A DNA stretch of 64,000 nt from Nocardia cyriacigeorgica (GTDB lineage: Bacteria > Actinomycetota > Actinomycetes > Mycobacteriales > Mycobacteriaceae), in assembly GCF_005863245.1 (NCBI RefSeq), contig NZ_VBUT01000011.1, positions 186,001 to 250,000 of the forward strand, given 5' to 3'. The notes under the pieces are model-generated. The model did not search any database and was not told where the DNA came from. It saw only the letters and a program-made list of their open reading frames with translations. The translations under genes were made by a program, and so were the position numbers. Positions 34,601 to 43,054 of this stretch are shown here, piece after piece (positions within the stretch are counted from its first letter, which is position 1; each line of letters begins with the position of its first letter).

Positions 34601-37041
34601 TCCCCCCGACCCGCCGCGCCGCCCTGCTCACCACGCTCCAGATGGAGCGCCGCGTCAAGCGCCTGGCCCGCGACTCCTATGCCCGCTGGCTTCCGATCGC
34701 GCGGGCCGCGGTCCTGCCCGGTCTCACCGCTGCCGCCGAGGAACCACCGCCCCCGCAGCCGGAGCAGCTCGCGCTCACCCAGGCCGCGTGGGAGGAGATC
34801 CTCGCTGCGGTGTTCCTGCCTGGCATGGCGGCGATCCTGTGGGAGCAGCTCACCGCGGAGATGACCAACCTCGGCATCACCGCGACCGAGGTGATCCGCC
34901 TCGCCAGCGAAGCCGCCGCCCGCTCCGGTCTGCCCGGCACCACGCCCGGAGGCGACGAACCCGACACCGACGACCAACCGGGCGCCGGCGAATCTGACAG
35001 CGCGACCGCACAGCCACCGCGCGGCGATCAGGAACGTGCCGAGCCGCGCCGGGACGACGAGGACGGCCCGCTCACCCCCGAGCTGGTCGCCCGTATCCCG
35101 TCCGTGCAGGAGTGGGTGGAGGCCTACCTCGCCGCGGTGAACAACCGCATGGTCCGCACCCCAGACACGGCGTTTCGGCTGATCGCCGACGACCTCAGCG
35201 AAGCGGTGGCCGAAGGCGAATCGATCCCGCAGCAGGGCGAACGCATTGCCCGGATCCTCGACGCCGAGAACCTCGAAACCTTCGGCGGCCGGCGCCCCGC
35301 GCTCGTCGCGCGCACCGAAACCGCCGGCGCGCTAAACGCCGCGCGTCTGGAATCGGCGCGCGTGCAGGCCGAGATCACCGGCGAAGTGCTCCATAAGGTC
35401 TGGTTGGCGACGATCGACAACCGCACCCGCGCCACTCATTTCGCCGTCGACGGGCAACGCGTCCCGTCCCTCGATGGCGAGTTCGAGCTGCCGAACGGGG
35501 TCAAGATGCGCTGGCCCGGCGAACCCGGCGCGCCCGCGTCCGAGGTGTGTAACTGCCGGTGCGCGCTGATGATCCTGGCCGAGGACGAGGAGATCCCCGC
35601 CGAGGACGACCGGCAAACCGAGCGCGGCCCCGGTGACGCGAACGTCCGCAACCGGGCCGGATCCCGGCAGGACGAGATCGACCGGCGCCGCGAGGAAGAC
35701 GGCATCGTCCGCGCCCGCGACGACCCGGACGGCGTCGGACAGATCAGCGCCGCTGCACCCCCACCCGAGAGGATCCCCACCATGCAGACGTTCACCGCGG
35801 TGCTCGCCCACCTGGGCGTCGCCACCGACGACGGCCGCTACCTCGACCCGGACATGGACCTGCGGTTCCGGGACACCCCGCTACCGCTGCGCTGGCAGCG
35901 CCAGGCGGTCGAGCAACACGGCGAAGCCTTCACCGTCGCCGCCATCGACACGATCGGCATCGAGGGCACCCAGATCGTCGCCAGCGGCCACCTGCTCGAC
36001 ACAGCAGAGGCCGCCGAAGCGGCCCTCCAGATCCGCGAGGGCGTGACCGCGCCGAGCATCGACCTCGCCGACGTCGAGTGGGAGATCCGCGACGAGAAGG
36101 GCCGCCCGATCGAAGACCTCGACGACATCGACGAGGACTCGAAACTGCTGGCCGTCATGACATCCGGCATCGTCACCGCCGCCACCCTCGTCAGCATCCC
36201 GGCGTTCGGGAACACCTCGATCACCCTCGACGACGTCGACGCCGACGTGCTCGCCGCCGCCGAGTACCAGCAGCGCGACCACGAGCTGCTCGTCGCTGCC
36301 GCGACCGCGCCGCGGTTCCGGCCGTCCGGGACGATGTTCGCCGACCCCGGGTTCACCGAGCCGACACCGCTGCACATGACCGACGACGGCCGCATCGTCG
36401 GCCACCTCGCCACCTTCGGCACCTGCCACGTCGGGATCGCCGACCGATGCGTCACCCCACCGCGATCGGTCACCGGGTACGCACACTTCCACACCAGCGC
36501 AATCACCCTCGACGACGGTGTGCGTCTGCCGGTCGGCCGCCTCACCGTGGGCGCCGGCCACGCCGGGCACGGCCTGTCGCCGCGGGCGGCAGCCGAGCAC
36601 TACGACACCCTCTGCACTACATGGGCATACGTTCGCGCTGGTGAGGATGCGTTCGGGCCCTGGGTGTCCGGTGTCCCTCACCCGGACGCCACCGAGGAAC
36701 AGATCCGCGACGGCCTGTCCGCGCCGCTGTCCGGGGACTGGCGCAACATCGGCGGCAACCTCGAGCTCGTCGCTGCCCTGTCGGTGAACACACCGGGGTT
36801 CCCGGTGCTGCGGGGCCGCGAAGACGAGTACGGGCGCCCGCAGGTGCTGGTGGCGTCGCTCGCCCCGCGGTATCGCCGCCAGGACGCCGAGGACAAGCGG
36901 CTGCGCGCTGTGGCCCGGGAAGCGGTGCGGGAGTACAACCTCGACGCCGCGCGCCGGACAGCCGCGCACGCCATCATCGCTCGCCGCCGCCGGGCCCAGG
37001 CGCGGGACCTGATCGCGGCACTCAACAACCGGAAAGGATGA
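34597..37041 (+). CDS. MuF-type minor head protein fused to capsid maturation protease
   Basis: An 814-residue protein. Residues ~150-330 match MuF/SPP1 gp7 head morphogenesis proteins (VWLATIDNRTRATHFAVDGQ near residue 268, then CNCRCALM). Residues ~396-560 look like a prohead protease region (GTQIVASGHLLDTAEAA, VTAPSIDLADVEWEI). Residues ~573-790 carry the block common in actinophage proteases (GAGHAGHGLSPRAAAEHYD near 652, then LSGDWR and VNTPGFP). It probably ejects as MuF and cleaves capsid or scaffold. Fusion is clean in one frame; I did not assign catalytic residues. Confidence 0.8.
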   Translation: MIPPTRRAALLTTLQMERRVKRLARDSYARWLPIARAAVLPGLTAAAEEPPPPQPEQLALTQAAWEEILAAVFLPGMAAILWEQLTAEMTNLGITATEVIRLASEAAARSGLPGTTPGGDEPDTDDQPGAGESDSATAQPPRGDQERAEPRRDDEDGPLTPELVARIPSVQEWVEAYLAAVNNRMVRTPDTAFRLIADDLSEAVAEGESIPQQGERIARILDAENLETFGGRRPALVARTETAGALNAARLESARVQAEITGEVLHKVWLATIDNRTRATHFAVDGQRVPSLDGEFELPNGVKMRWPGEPGAPASEVCNCRCALMILAEDEEIPAEDDRQTERGPGDANVRNRAGSRQDEIDRRREEDGIVRARDDPDGVGQISAAAPPPERIPTMQTFTAVLAHLGVATDDGRYLDPDMDLRFRDTPLPLRWQRQAVEQHGEAFTVAAIDTIGIEGTQIVASGHLLDTAEAAEAALQIREGVTAPSIDLADVEWEIRDEKGRPIEDLDDIDEDSKLLAVMTSGIVTAATLVSIPAFGNTSITLDDVDADVLAAAEYQQRDHELLVAAATAPRFRPSGTMFADPGFTEPTPLHMTDDGRIVGHLATFGTCHVGIADRCVTPPRSVTGYAHFHTSAITLDDGVRLPVGRLTVGAGHAGHGLSPRAAAEHYDTLCTTWAYVRAGEDAFGPWVSGVPHPDATEEQIRDGLSAPLSGDWRNIGGNLELVAALSVNTPGFPVLRGREDEYGRPQVLVASLAPRYRRQDAEDKRLRAVAREAVREYNLDAARRTAAHAIIARRRRAQARDLIAALNNRKG

Positions 37042-37047
37042 CACGTC

Positions 37048-37224
37048 ATGGGATGCGGATGCTCCGGCAGCTCCACCAAGCCGATGATCACCAAATACGA
37101 GCTCACCAAACCCAACGGCGAGGTCACCACCTACACCAGCGACACCGAAGCACGGATGCAGCGCTCACTCGCCGGCGGCGGCACCATCCGCCCAGTGCGC
37201 GAACCGCTACCGAAGCCCGCGTGA
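37048..37224 (+). CDS. Small MGCGC head-module protein
   Basis: A 58-residue protein (MGCGCSGSSTKPMITKYELT..., then YTSDTEARMQRSLAGGG) with a GGAAAGGA ribosome-binding site. Small Cys-containing peptides of this kind recur between portal/protease and capsid genes of actinophages. Function unknown. Confidence 0.65.
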   Translation: MGCGCSGSSTKPMITKYELTKPNGEVTTYTSDTEARMQRSLAGGGTIRPVREPLPKPA

Positions 37225-37232
37225 ACCGGGCC

Positions 37233-37254
37233 GTGCACGCCCTGTGTTTACCGT
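37233..37254 (+). promoter_or_regulatory. Late motif copy 3, upstream of capsid gene
   Basis: GTGCAC-N10-TACCGT. The capsid ATG lies 128 bases downstream, so this copy gives a long leader rather than a leaderless mRNA. Confidence 0.75.
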
Positions 37255-37277
37255 GACCGCCACGTAGAAGGACACCT

Positions 37278-37337
37278 CGCTGGCTGCGGGCCGGAGGACC
37301 GACTACCGAGATTGGAGACCTTGCTGGCTGCGGGCCG
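37278..37337 (+). repeat. Direct repeat in capsid mRNA leader
   Basis: GCTGGCTGCGGGCCG occurs at 37278-37292 and 37323-37337, 45 bases apart, each followed by an AAGG/AGG-like stretch. Together they occupy most of the predicted capsid leader. Possible roles are mRNA stability or a protein-binding site. Confidence 0.7.
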
Positions 37338-37382
37338 AAGGAACCCACCGACCTGACCGTTTCATGTTGAAGGGATCCAGCC

Positions 37383-39083
37383 ATGTTCAAGCTGCCCGAC
37401 CCGCTGCCCACCGACCGCGCCGAACTCGCCGCGCTGCGCGCCCAAGCCTATGAGGCGATGGAGGCGATCGCGTCCTCGACCGAGGCCGACAACGCCGACA
37501 TCACCGACGAGACCCTGGCCGAGCTCCGCGCGATCGACGAAGCGATCACCACCATCGACGGAGCCATCGACGCGATCGACGGCGCCGACGCCCGCCGCGA
37601 GGAAGCAGCCCGCCTGCTCGCCGGTGTCCGCGAACGCCAGGCCCCGGCCGACGACGACGACACCGACCAGGACGCTGAGGGCGACACCCCCGCAGCCGAC
37701 GAAGCCGAGCCGCCCGCCGACGGCGATGGTGACGCTGGCGGTGAAGTTGTCGCGGAGGCCGAACGCGCCACCCGCGACGCCACCGCCACGGTGACCGCCG
37801 CTGCTCCGCGGCGACGCACCAGCTTCGCCGGCGCCAACCGTGGCCGCACCCCCACGGTGCCAGCGGATCCGGCGCCGAAGCCGACCGCGGGCTGGCGGAT
37901 GCGTCCGGACGCCCCCGGCTACGTCGCCGGTCTGCAGCCGCTGTCGGCGATCACCGCGGGCCTGGCCGAAGCCGCACGTGGATCCGGGTCCGCGATGGCT
38001 CGCCCCAACGGCACCACCGAGCCGTCCGGCCACACCCCGCAGTACCTGGGCCAGTACGTGCGCGACGTGCCCGCGGTCGAGGACTACGAGACCCTCAACG
38101 AGGTACTCGACGCAGCGGTCGCCGCGTCGATCCACCCCGACGGGTCGCTCACCGCGGCGTGCTGCCCGCCCCCGCAGGTCACCTACGACTTCTGCCCTGT
38201 CGAACCTGCGCGGGATCTGTTCGTGCTGCCGGAGGTGACAGCCGAACGCTGCGCCATCTCCTGGCCGGCGGAGTTCGAGATCAACCTCGACTTCCAGGTG
38301 CTGTGCGCCGCTGAGCTCGACGCTGATCCGCCGACGGTGAAACGCTGCCACTCGGTGCCGTGCGTGGACGACTTCCCCGAGCTGCGGCTGTGCTACCTGC
38401 CGCTGTGCGTGGAATCCGACATCATCGGCGACCAGGCCTGGCCCGAACGCGTGGACACCTTCACGCAGAAGCTGACCGCGGCACAGGCGCGGCAGCGGTC
38501 GATGTGGATGCTGACCAAGATCATCACCGACCCGACCACCCGGCACATGACGATCCCGGCCGGCACCCAGATCGCCGCCGCCTCCAGCGTTCTCAACTCG
38601 CTGAACATCGCGGCGATCGGTGTGCGCGCCTCCCGCAACCTGGCCCGCGACGCCGTCGTCGCCGGCGCGGCACCCACCTGGGTGTTCGAGCTGATCCGCA
38701 ACGACCTCGCCAACCAGGAGGGCATCGCGACCAACGAGGTCAGCGACCAGCAGGTGATCGGCTGGCTCAACGCCCGCCGCATCCAGCTGCAGTTCGTCGG
38801 CGAATGGCAGAAGTGGAACCCGAACTGGTCCCAGTTCCCCGCCACCGTCGACATCGCCCTGTGGGAGGCCGGCGCGTACTTCGCGCTGGTGAAGCCGGTC
38901 ATCGATCTGGGCGTCATGTACCCGCGTGAGCTGCTGCAGATCAACCGCTACACCCGCATGTTCACCGAGGACGGCCTCAACGTCGGCAAGCGCTGCGGCG
39001 ACTCGGTCCTCGTGAGCATCCCGGTCTGCCCGAACGGCGCCATCGGCCAGCGCCTGGACGTGCTCTGCGCCAGCGGCTCCTAA
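37383..39083 (+). CDS. Major capsid protein with N-terminal scaffold-like region
   Basis: A 566-residue protein. Residues 1-75 form a coiled coil (LAALRAQAYEAMEAIASSTE), ~75-150 are Asp/Glu/Pro-rich, and a Thr/Arg linker precedes the HK97-type shell domain from about residue 170. The first part is a likely built-in scaffold removed by the upstream protease. The shell part is unusually rich in Cys (about a dozen, e.g. ACCPPPQVTYDFC, CHSVPC, CYLPLC). It is preceded by a late motif and long leader and followed by a 15-bp terminator hairpin. Confidence 0.82.
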   Translation: MFKLPDPLPTDRAELAALRAQAYEAMEAIASSTEADNADITDETLAELRAIDEAITTIDGAIDAIDGADARREEAARLLAGVRERQAPADDDDTDQDAEGDTPAADEAEPPADGDGDAGGEVVAEAERATRDATATVTAAAPRRRTSFAGANRGRTPTVPADPAPKPTAGWRMRPDAPGYVAGLQPLSAITAGLAEAARGSGSAMARPNGTTEPSGHTPQYLGQYVRDVPAVEDYETLNEVLDAAVAASIHPDGSLTAACCPPPQVTYDFCPVEPARDLFVLPEVTAERCAISWPAEFEINLDFQVLCAAELDADPPTVKRCHSVPCVDDFPELRLCYLPLCVESDIIGDQAWPERVDTFTQKLTAAQARQRSMWMLTKIITDPTTRHMTIPAGTQIAAASSVLNSLNIAAIGVRASRNLARDAVVAGAAPTWVFELIRNDLANQEGIATNEVSDQQVIGWLNARRIQLQFVGEWQKWNPNWSQFPATVDIALWEAGAYFALVKPVIDLGVMYPRELLQINRYTRMFTEDGLNVGKRCGDSVLVSIPVCPNGAIGQRLDVLCASGS

Positions 39084-39092
39084 CCCGCAGTC

Positions 39093-39128
39093 CCGCCGGG
39101 AGCAACCCACCGCGGTTGCTCCCGGCGG
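39093..39128 (+). terminator. Hairpin after capsid gene
   Basis: CCGCCGGGAGCAACC (39093-39107) pairs perfectly with 39114-39128 across CACCGC. No U-run is present; it may stop or attenuate transcription and stabilise the capsid mRNA 3' end. Confidence 0.7.
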
Positions 39129-39158
39129 TGCCGCACCCACCACCTCGAGGAGACCCGG

Positions 39159-39920
39159 ATGACCACGCCCACCATCCCCGCCGGTGTGCAGCACACCGGT
39201 ACCCCGCAAGCACCACAGCCTTTCGGCCTCTACACCGCCGCCACCGTCATCGACCTGGATCCGCCCGCCCGGATGTTGGGCGGCGTGCACTGGACACCGT
39301 CGAACTGCGGGCCCTCCGGCACCTGGGACGTCCGCCTGTGCGACGACCCCCAGGATCCGCCCACCGAGTCCAAGACCGGCGCACGCCCCGACGACGCCGC
39401 ATTCCCGACCGTCACGGTGTGGGCGACCGACGAGTGCGAGCTGTACGCCACCGACACCAGCGCCAACGAGGCACGCGCCACGCAGCTGCTCACCCTGCAC
39501 GAGCGGCTCTGGGTCGAGCAGGCTTTCGCGCTGGAGCTCGCGGCCCGCGCGACCGCGCTGCCCGCCGCGGGATCGCTGGCCGAAGCGGTCGGCGCGCTGG
39601 AGCAGCAGCTCGGGCTCGCAGGTTTCACCGGTGTGCTGCACGCCCGGCGAGGCCTCGCTGCACCGCTCCACGACCACATCGAGCGGTCCGGCGCGTTCCT
39701 CACCACGTCGCTCGGGAACCGGTGGTCGTTCGGCGGCGGCTACAACGCGCTCGGCCAGACGCTGTACGCGACCGGCCCGGTCACGCTGTGGCGGTCACCA
39801 GCCACGACCCGTACCGCGGTGGAACACACCCTCAACGAGCGCCAGGCCGTCGCTGAGCGGCAGGTGGCGTTCGGGTGGGAGTGCCCGACCACTGTGTTCT
39901 CCGTGGCGGTGACGGGCTGA
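39159..39920 (+). CDS. Putative head accessory protein
   Basis: A 253-residue protein starting MTTPTIPAGVQHTGTPQ, with GAGGAG upstream. Its N-terminal part is beta-rich with paired Cys (NCGPSGTWDVRLCDD), and the C-terminal part contains ERSGAFLTTSLGNRWSFGGG. It resembles unassigned structural proteins that follow capsid genes in actinophages. It ends in a TGATG overlap with the next gene. No firm function. Confidence 0.55.
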   Translation: MTTPTIPAGVQHTGTPQAPQPFGLYTAATVIDLDPPARMLGGVHWTPSNCGPSGTWDVRLCDDPQDPPTESKTGARPDDAAFPTVTVWATDECELYATDTSANEARATQLLTLHERLWVEQAFALELAARATALPAAGSLAEAVGALEQQLGLAGFTGVLHARRGLAAPLHDHIERSGAFLTTSLGNRWSFGGGYNALGQTLYATGPVTLWRSPATTRTAVEHTLNERQAVAERQVAFGWECPTTVFSVAVTG

Positions 39921-40387
39921 TGCCGGCCGGGGTGTTTGTCGACGTCGACGACACGACCGCCGACGTCCATGTCCCGGATCCGGTGCTGCGCCGCAAGATC
40001 GCGCGGCAGCTGGTCGAGGCCGCACGCCCGGAACCGTGGCGCGTCGATGTACAGACCGTGCGTGGCGCGAAGGTGTTCCGGGCCCCGGTCGACGTCGTGC
40101 GCGCGGCCGGGCTCCTCGACGAGGCGCACCCGTTCGACGAGGGCGGCATCGCTGACCGCCTCTACATGCTCAAGCCCGACGAGGGCGTCCTGTCCGCCGA
40201 AGCCATCGCAGCGTCGTCCCCGCCGATCACCGAGATTCTCGCGCGCACGGAGCCGCCGCGCACCGGCGCGGGATCCGGCACCGAGGTGTGGCGGGACCAT
40301 TTGCGCCGCTTCGGGATCGCCTTCGACCCAGACGACAAGCGCGCCGAGCTCATCGCGCGCTGGGACGCCGAACGAGGTGACACATGA
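39920..40387 (+). CDS. Head-tail region protein with HeH/LEM-like C-terminus
   Basis: A 155-residue protein translated from an ATG overlapping the preceding stop. The body is beta/alpha (FVDVDDTTADVHVPDPVLRR), and the end carries WRDHLRRFGIAFDPDDKRAE, a helix-extended-helix-like motif seen in phage head-completion proteins. It lies where connectors normally follow the capsid, but the clear connectors of this phage are elsewhere on the other strand. Confidence 0.55.
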   Translation: MPAGVFVDVDDTTADVHVPDPVLRRKIARQLVEAARPEPWRVDVQTVRGAKVFRAPVDVVRAAGLLDEAHPFDEGGIADRLYMLKPDEGVLSAEAIAASSPPITEILARTEPPRTGAGSGTEVWRDHLRRFGIAFDPDDKRAELIARWDAERGDT

Positions 40388-40611
40388 CCACCAAGAAGTT
40401 CTGGATCCAGACCGCCGAGCGGGCGACGAAGACGTTCGCGCAGTCGATGCTGGCCCTGATCACGATCGGTGCCACCCTCACCGACATCGACTGGAGTACA
40501 GCGGCATCGATCTCCGGGACCGCCGCGCTGGTGTCGGTCCTGACATCGATCACCTCAGCCCAGTTCGGGGATCACACCGATCCCAGCCTCGCCCGCCACC
40601 GCGAGGAGTAA
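40384..40611 (+). CDS. Holin of the r1t-like type
   Basis: A 75-residue protein starting MTTKKFWIQTAERATKTFAQ. One or two hydrophobic segments (residues ~18-38 and ~43-60) and the FW..AERA.KTFAQS.LAL pattern match small r1t-type holins, which form pores that release the endolysin. Unusually it lies amid head genes, far from the endolysin at 47.3-48.5 kb and on the other strand. Confidence 0.8.
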   Translation: MTTKKFWIQTAERATKTFAQSMLALITIGATLTDIDWSTAASISGTAALVSVLTSITSAQFGDHTDPSLARHREE

Positions 40612-40617
40612 CCGACC

Positions 40618-40995
40618 ATGACCACGAGCATCAGAGAGGGCGACATGACCTGGGAACAGATCGCCACCGCCGCCCTCGGTGGCGGCGTGGTCACCGGGAT
40701 CGTCGACAGGCTGTTTCTACGGCGCAGCACCCGCGCCGACGTCGTCGACAAACTCGAAACGATTGCCGGCCGGATCGCCGACCGCGCCATGGAACAGGCC
40801 GACCGGCGGGTCGCCGACGCCGAGCAGCGAGTGCAGAACGTCGAAACCAAGCTGCTCGAACATCAGCAGCGCGACCTCAAGCGCGAGATGCGGCGCCGTG
40901 AAGCCGCTGCGCGCCACGCCGACTGGGATCGCGACGTCGCACGCCGACTAGACGAACTCGGCCAACCGGTCGGTCCTCCCCCTGCCCTCGAGTAG
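40618..40995 (+). CDS. Small membrane/coiled-coil protein, second holin candidate
   Basis: A 125-residue protein starting six bases after the holin stop, with GAGGAG eight bases upstream. A short hydrophobic segment (QIATAALGGGVVTGIVDRLF) precedes a long charged coiled coil (~residues 45-105, ADRRVADAEQRVQNVETKLL). Pairs of this kind often serve as holin and holin accessory. Confidence 0.6.
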   Translation: MTTSIREGDMTWEQIATAALGGGVVTGIVDRLFLRRSTRADVVDKLETIAGRIADRAMEQADRRVADAEQRVQNVETKLLEHQQRDLKREMRRREAAARHADWDRDVARRLDELGQPVGPPPALE

Positions 40996-41021
40996 CCGGC
41001 CTTCGTGCCGGTGCTCGAGTA

Positions 41022-41093
41022 GCTGGCCGGTCGGTGATGTAGCACGACCCCTGCTGGTGGCCGTTTCCCCCGCTACGCCACCGACCGGCCAGC
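41022..41093 (+). terminator. Long-range inverted repeat before tail-tube gene
   Basis: GCTGGCCGGTCGGTG (41022-41036) is perfectly complementary to 41079-41093 across 42 bases. GGCCGTTTCCC in its loop (41059-41069) also pairs with GGGAAACGGCC (41139-41149) in the tail-tube leader. These overlapping pairings could end the holin mRNA or switch structure. Confidence 0.5.
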
Positions 41094-41107
41094 ATCCCCA
41101 ATCCTGC

Positions 41108-41129
41108 GTGCACCCCGGGCGTCTAGCGT
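41108..41129 (+). promoter_or_regulatory. Late motif copy 4, upstream of tail-tube gene
   Basis: GTGCAC-N10-TAGCGT. The tail-tube ATG is 60 bases downstream with its own AGGAAGG ribosome-binding site, so this copy gives an ordinary leader. Confidence 0.75.
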
Positions 41130-41189
41130 CCGAGCCCAGGGAAACGGCCTGCCAGCACTCGTGCGCGCGAGTAGCAGGAAGGCAACAAA

Positions 41190-42032
41190 ATGGCTGGTAA
41201 GGAAGTCAGCATCGTCCGCGGCAAATCGCTGCGGCTGACCAAGGCAAACCGGTGTGGTGTACCCATCGAAGGTGAAGGCCACTACGCCGTCACCAAGGGC
41301 TACGTGACCGCGACGGTCACCCCGGTCCTCAAGGACGCGGAAGAGCTCGAGCAGCAGAACGCCGACGGCGAGATCTGCGGCCAGGACCGAACCGCACCCG
41401 AGATCAAGTGGTTCGAAGTCCAGCTGGAGTTCTGCGGTGTGAACACCTGCATCTGGACGATGCTCGGCGGTTGGGCGCCGGTCGTCGACTACGCCGGTAA
41501 CCCGGTCGGTTTCGAGACCTCCCGCAAGGTGGTCACCGATTCCGGTGTGGTGATGGAGTTGTGGTCGGGCACCAGCTCGTCGGACACCTGCGCAACCCCG
41601 ACCAGCGACGATGTCTTCGGTCAGTCCGACGCCGTCACCGGCGAAGAGTTCGGTTACTTCCTCATGGGTGTGAAGGAGTGGCAGCTCACCGGCGGGCTGG
41701 AAATCGGCCGGCAGGTGTCGACGTTCACGATGTCCGGTATCACCATGGACATCTCGGGTTGGGGTCGCGGCCCGTACAACGTGGTCCCGATCGACGCCAA
41801 CCTCACCGCGGGTCGTCTCATCGCGCCGGTGGGTTCGCTGGTCGACGGCATCTCCGATATCCACTTCGAGGTGACGCCGATCAAGCCGCCGGAGCCGACT
41901 GACGGCTGCTGCACCCTGGCTGTGCAGAGCATTTTCACCGACCCGAACTTCTACTACGACGGCCCCGACCAGGTCGCCGTCGACATCGCACCGGCCCAGC
42001 CCGCGTGCGATGCGGTGCTGCCGGGTAGCTGA
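41190..42032 (+). CDS. Major tail tube protein
   Basis: A 280-residue protein starting MAGKEVSIVRGKSLRLTKAN. Beta-rich composition, an abundant-protein leader with good ribosome-binding site and position after the head genes fit the tail tube. Conserved-looking stretches include EFGYFLMGVKEWQLTGGLEI and VSTFTMSGITMDISGWG. Several Cys pairs are present (CGVNTCIW, DGCCTL). It is flanked by a late motif upstream and a terminator downstream, consistent with a single-gene, highly expressed unit. Confidence 0.75.
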   Translation: MAGKEVSIVRGKSLRLTKANRCGVPIEGEGHYAVTKGYVTATVTPVLKDAEELEQQNADGEICGQDRTAPEIKWFEVQLEFCGVNTCIWTMLGGWAPVVDYAGNPVGFETSRKVVTDSGVVMELWSGTSSSDTCATPTSDDVFGQSDAVTGEEFGYFLMGVKEWQLTGGLEIGRQVSTFTMSGITMDISGWGRGPYNVVPIDANLTAGRLIAPVGSLVDGISDIHFEVTPIKPPEPTDGCCTLAVQSIFTDPNFYYDGPDQVAVDIAPAQPACDAVLPGS

Positions 42033-42055
42033 TCAACCGGCTCCCGGGGCCGCGG

Positions 42056-42091
42056 AACCGCACCCAGCTCGGCGCATGGCTGGGTGCGGTT
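42056..42091 (+). terminator. Hairpin after tail-tube gene
   Basis: AACCGCACCCAG (42056-42067) pairs perfectly with CTGGGTGCGGTT (42080-42091) over a 12-base loop, five bases before the next late motif. Confidence 0.7.
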
Positions 42092-42095
42092 TCGC

Positions 42096-42117
42096 GTGCA
42101 CCCCGGATTCATACCGT
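42096..42117 (+). promoter_or_regulatory. Late motif copy 5, upstream of glycosyltransferase cluster
   Basis: GTGCAC-N10-TACCGT then 7 bases to the ATG at 42125. No ribosome-binding site, consistent with leaderless translation. Confidence 0.8.
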
Positions 42118-42124
42118 CCCGGTT

Positions 42125-43054
42125 ATGCGCCTGACGTTCCTCGGTAACTTCCGGGTCGACTACACCTCCGAGACCCACCACGCCCTCAGCCTCGAAGCCC
42201 TCGGCCACACCGTCGACCGGCTGCAGGAGTCGGAGGCCTCGGCCGCCGAGATCCTCGACACCGCACTGCAGTCCGATGTGTTCGTGTGGGTGCACACCCA
42301 CGGCTGGTCGACCCCCGGCATCGACCGTGTTCTCTATGAGCTGAAACGCCGCGATATCCCCACCGTCACCTACCATCTCGACCTCTGGCGCGGGCTACAG
42401 CGGCAGCGGGACATGCGCCGCGACCCCTACTGGAAGATCGGGCACTTCTTCACCGCGGACCGGCTGATGGCCGAGTGGCTCACCGACAACACCGCGGTCC
42501 GCGGCCACTACCTCCCGGCCGCGGTATTCGACCAGGAGTGCGTGCCAGCGGTGCCGGGTGACCGGTTCGATGTGGCGTTCGTCGGATCCCGCCAATACCA
42601 CCCAGAGTGGCCGTACCGGCAGCAGCTCATCCGCTGGCTGCAGGACACCTACGGGGACCGGTTCCGCCACTACGGCGGCGGCAGCCCGCGCGGCATCGTC
42701 CGCGGCACAGCGCTCAACCAGGTCTACGCCGACGCCCGCGTCGTCGTCGGCGACTCTCTGTGCCTCCAATTCCAGTACCCGGACTACTGGTCCGACCGCG
42801 TCTACGAAACCCTCGGCCGCGGAGGATTCCTCATCCACCCCCGCGTGCCCGGCATGGACCGCACATTCACCGACCGCAAACACCTCGTCTTCTACGACTT
42901 CGGCCGATTCGATCAGCTCGCCGAACAGGTCGACTACTACCTCGACCGCGCCGACGAGCGAGAGCAGATCCGGCAGGCCGGCCACGACCTGGTGCGCACC
43001 CACCACACCTACCTCGACCGGTGGGCAACCATTCTGGAGGTGCTGGGCCGATGA
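42125..43054 (+). CDS. CgeB/GT-B-like glycosyltransferase
   Basis: A 309-residue protein with GT-B features: N-terminal MRLTFLGNFRVDYTSETHHA, and a C-terminal nucleotide-sugar region with DRVYETLGRGGFLIHPRVPG (~residues 220-240), close to the CgeB/DUF3880 pattern. It should transfer a sugar to a protein or other acceptor; the target is unknown. It leads a four-gene cluster with overlapping starts and stops, between tail tube and tail assembly genes. Confidence 0.75.
   Translation: MRLTFLGNFRVDYTSETHHALSLEALGHTVDRLQESEASAAEILDTALQSDVFVWVHTHGWSTPGIDRVLYELKRRDIPTVTYHLDLWRGLQRQRDMRRDPYWKIGHFFTADRLMAEWLTDNTAVRGHYLPAAVFDQECVPAVPGDRFDVAFVGSRQYHPEWPYRQQLIRWLQDTYGDRFRHYGGGSPRGIVRGTALNQVYADARVVVGDSLCLQFQYPDYWSDRVYETLGRGGFLIHPRVPGMDRTFTDRKHLVFYDFGRFDQLAEQVDYYLDRADEREQIRQAGHDLVRTHHTYLDRWATILEVLGR

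Noticed and set aside
33412..34977. 521-codon minus-strand reading frame over portal and MuF genes
   Set aside because: Ser/Arg-rich shadow with no start signal, opposite two well-supported coupled genes.
37278..37337. CRISPR-like repeat pair
   Set aside because: Only two 15-base copies with one spacer and no cas genes.
37362..39677. 771-codon minus-strand reading frame over the capsid gene
   Set aside because: It is a mirror of GC-rich codon use; the plus-strand frame has capsid features, leader and terminator.
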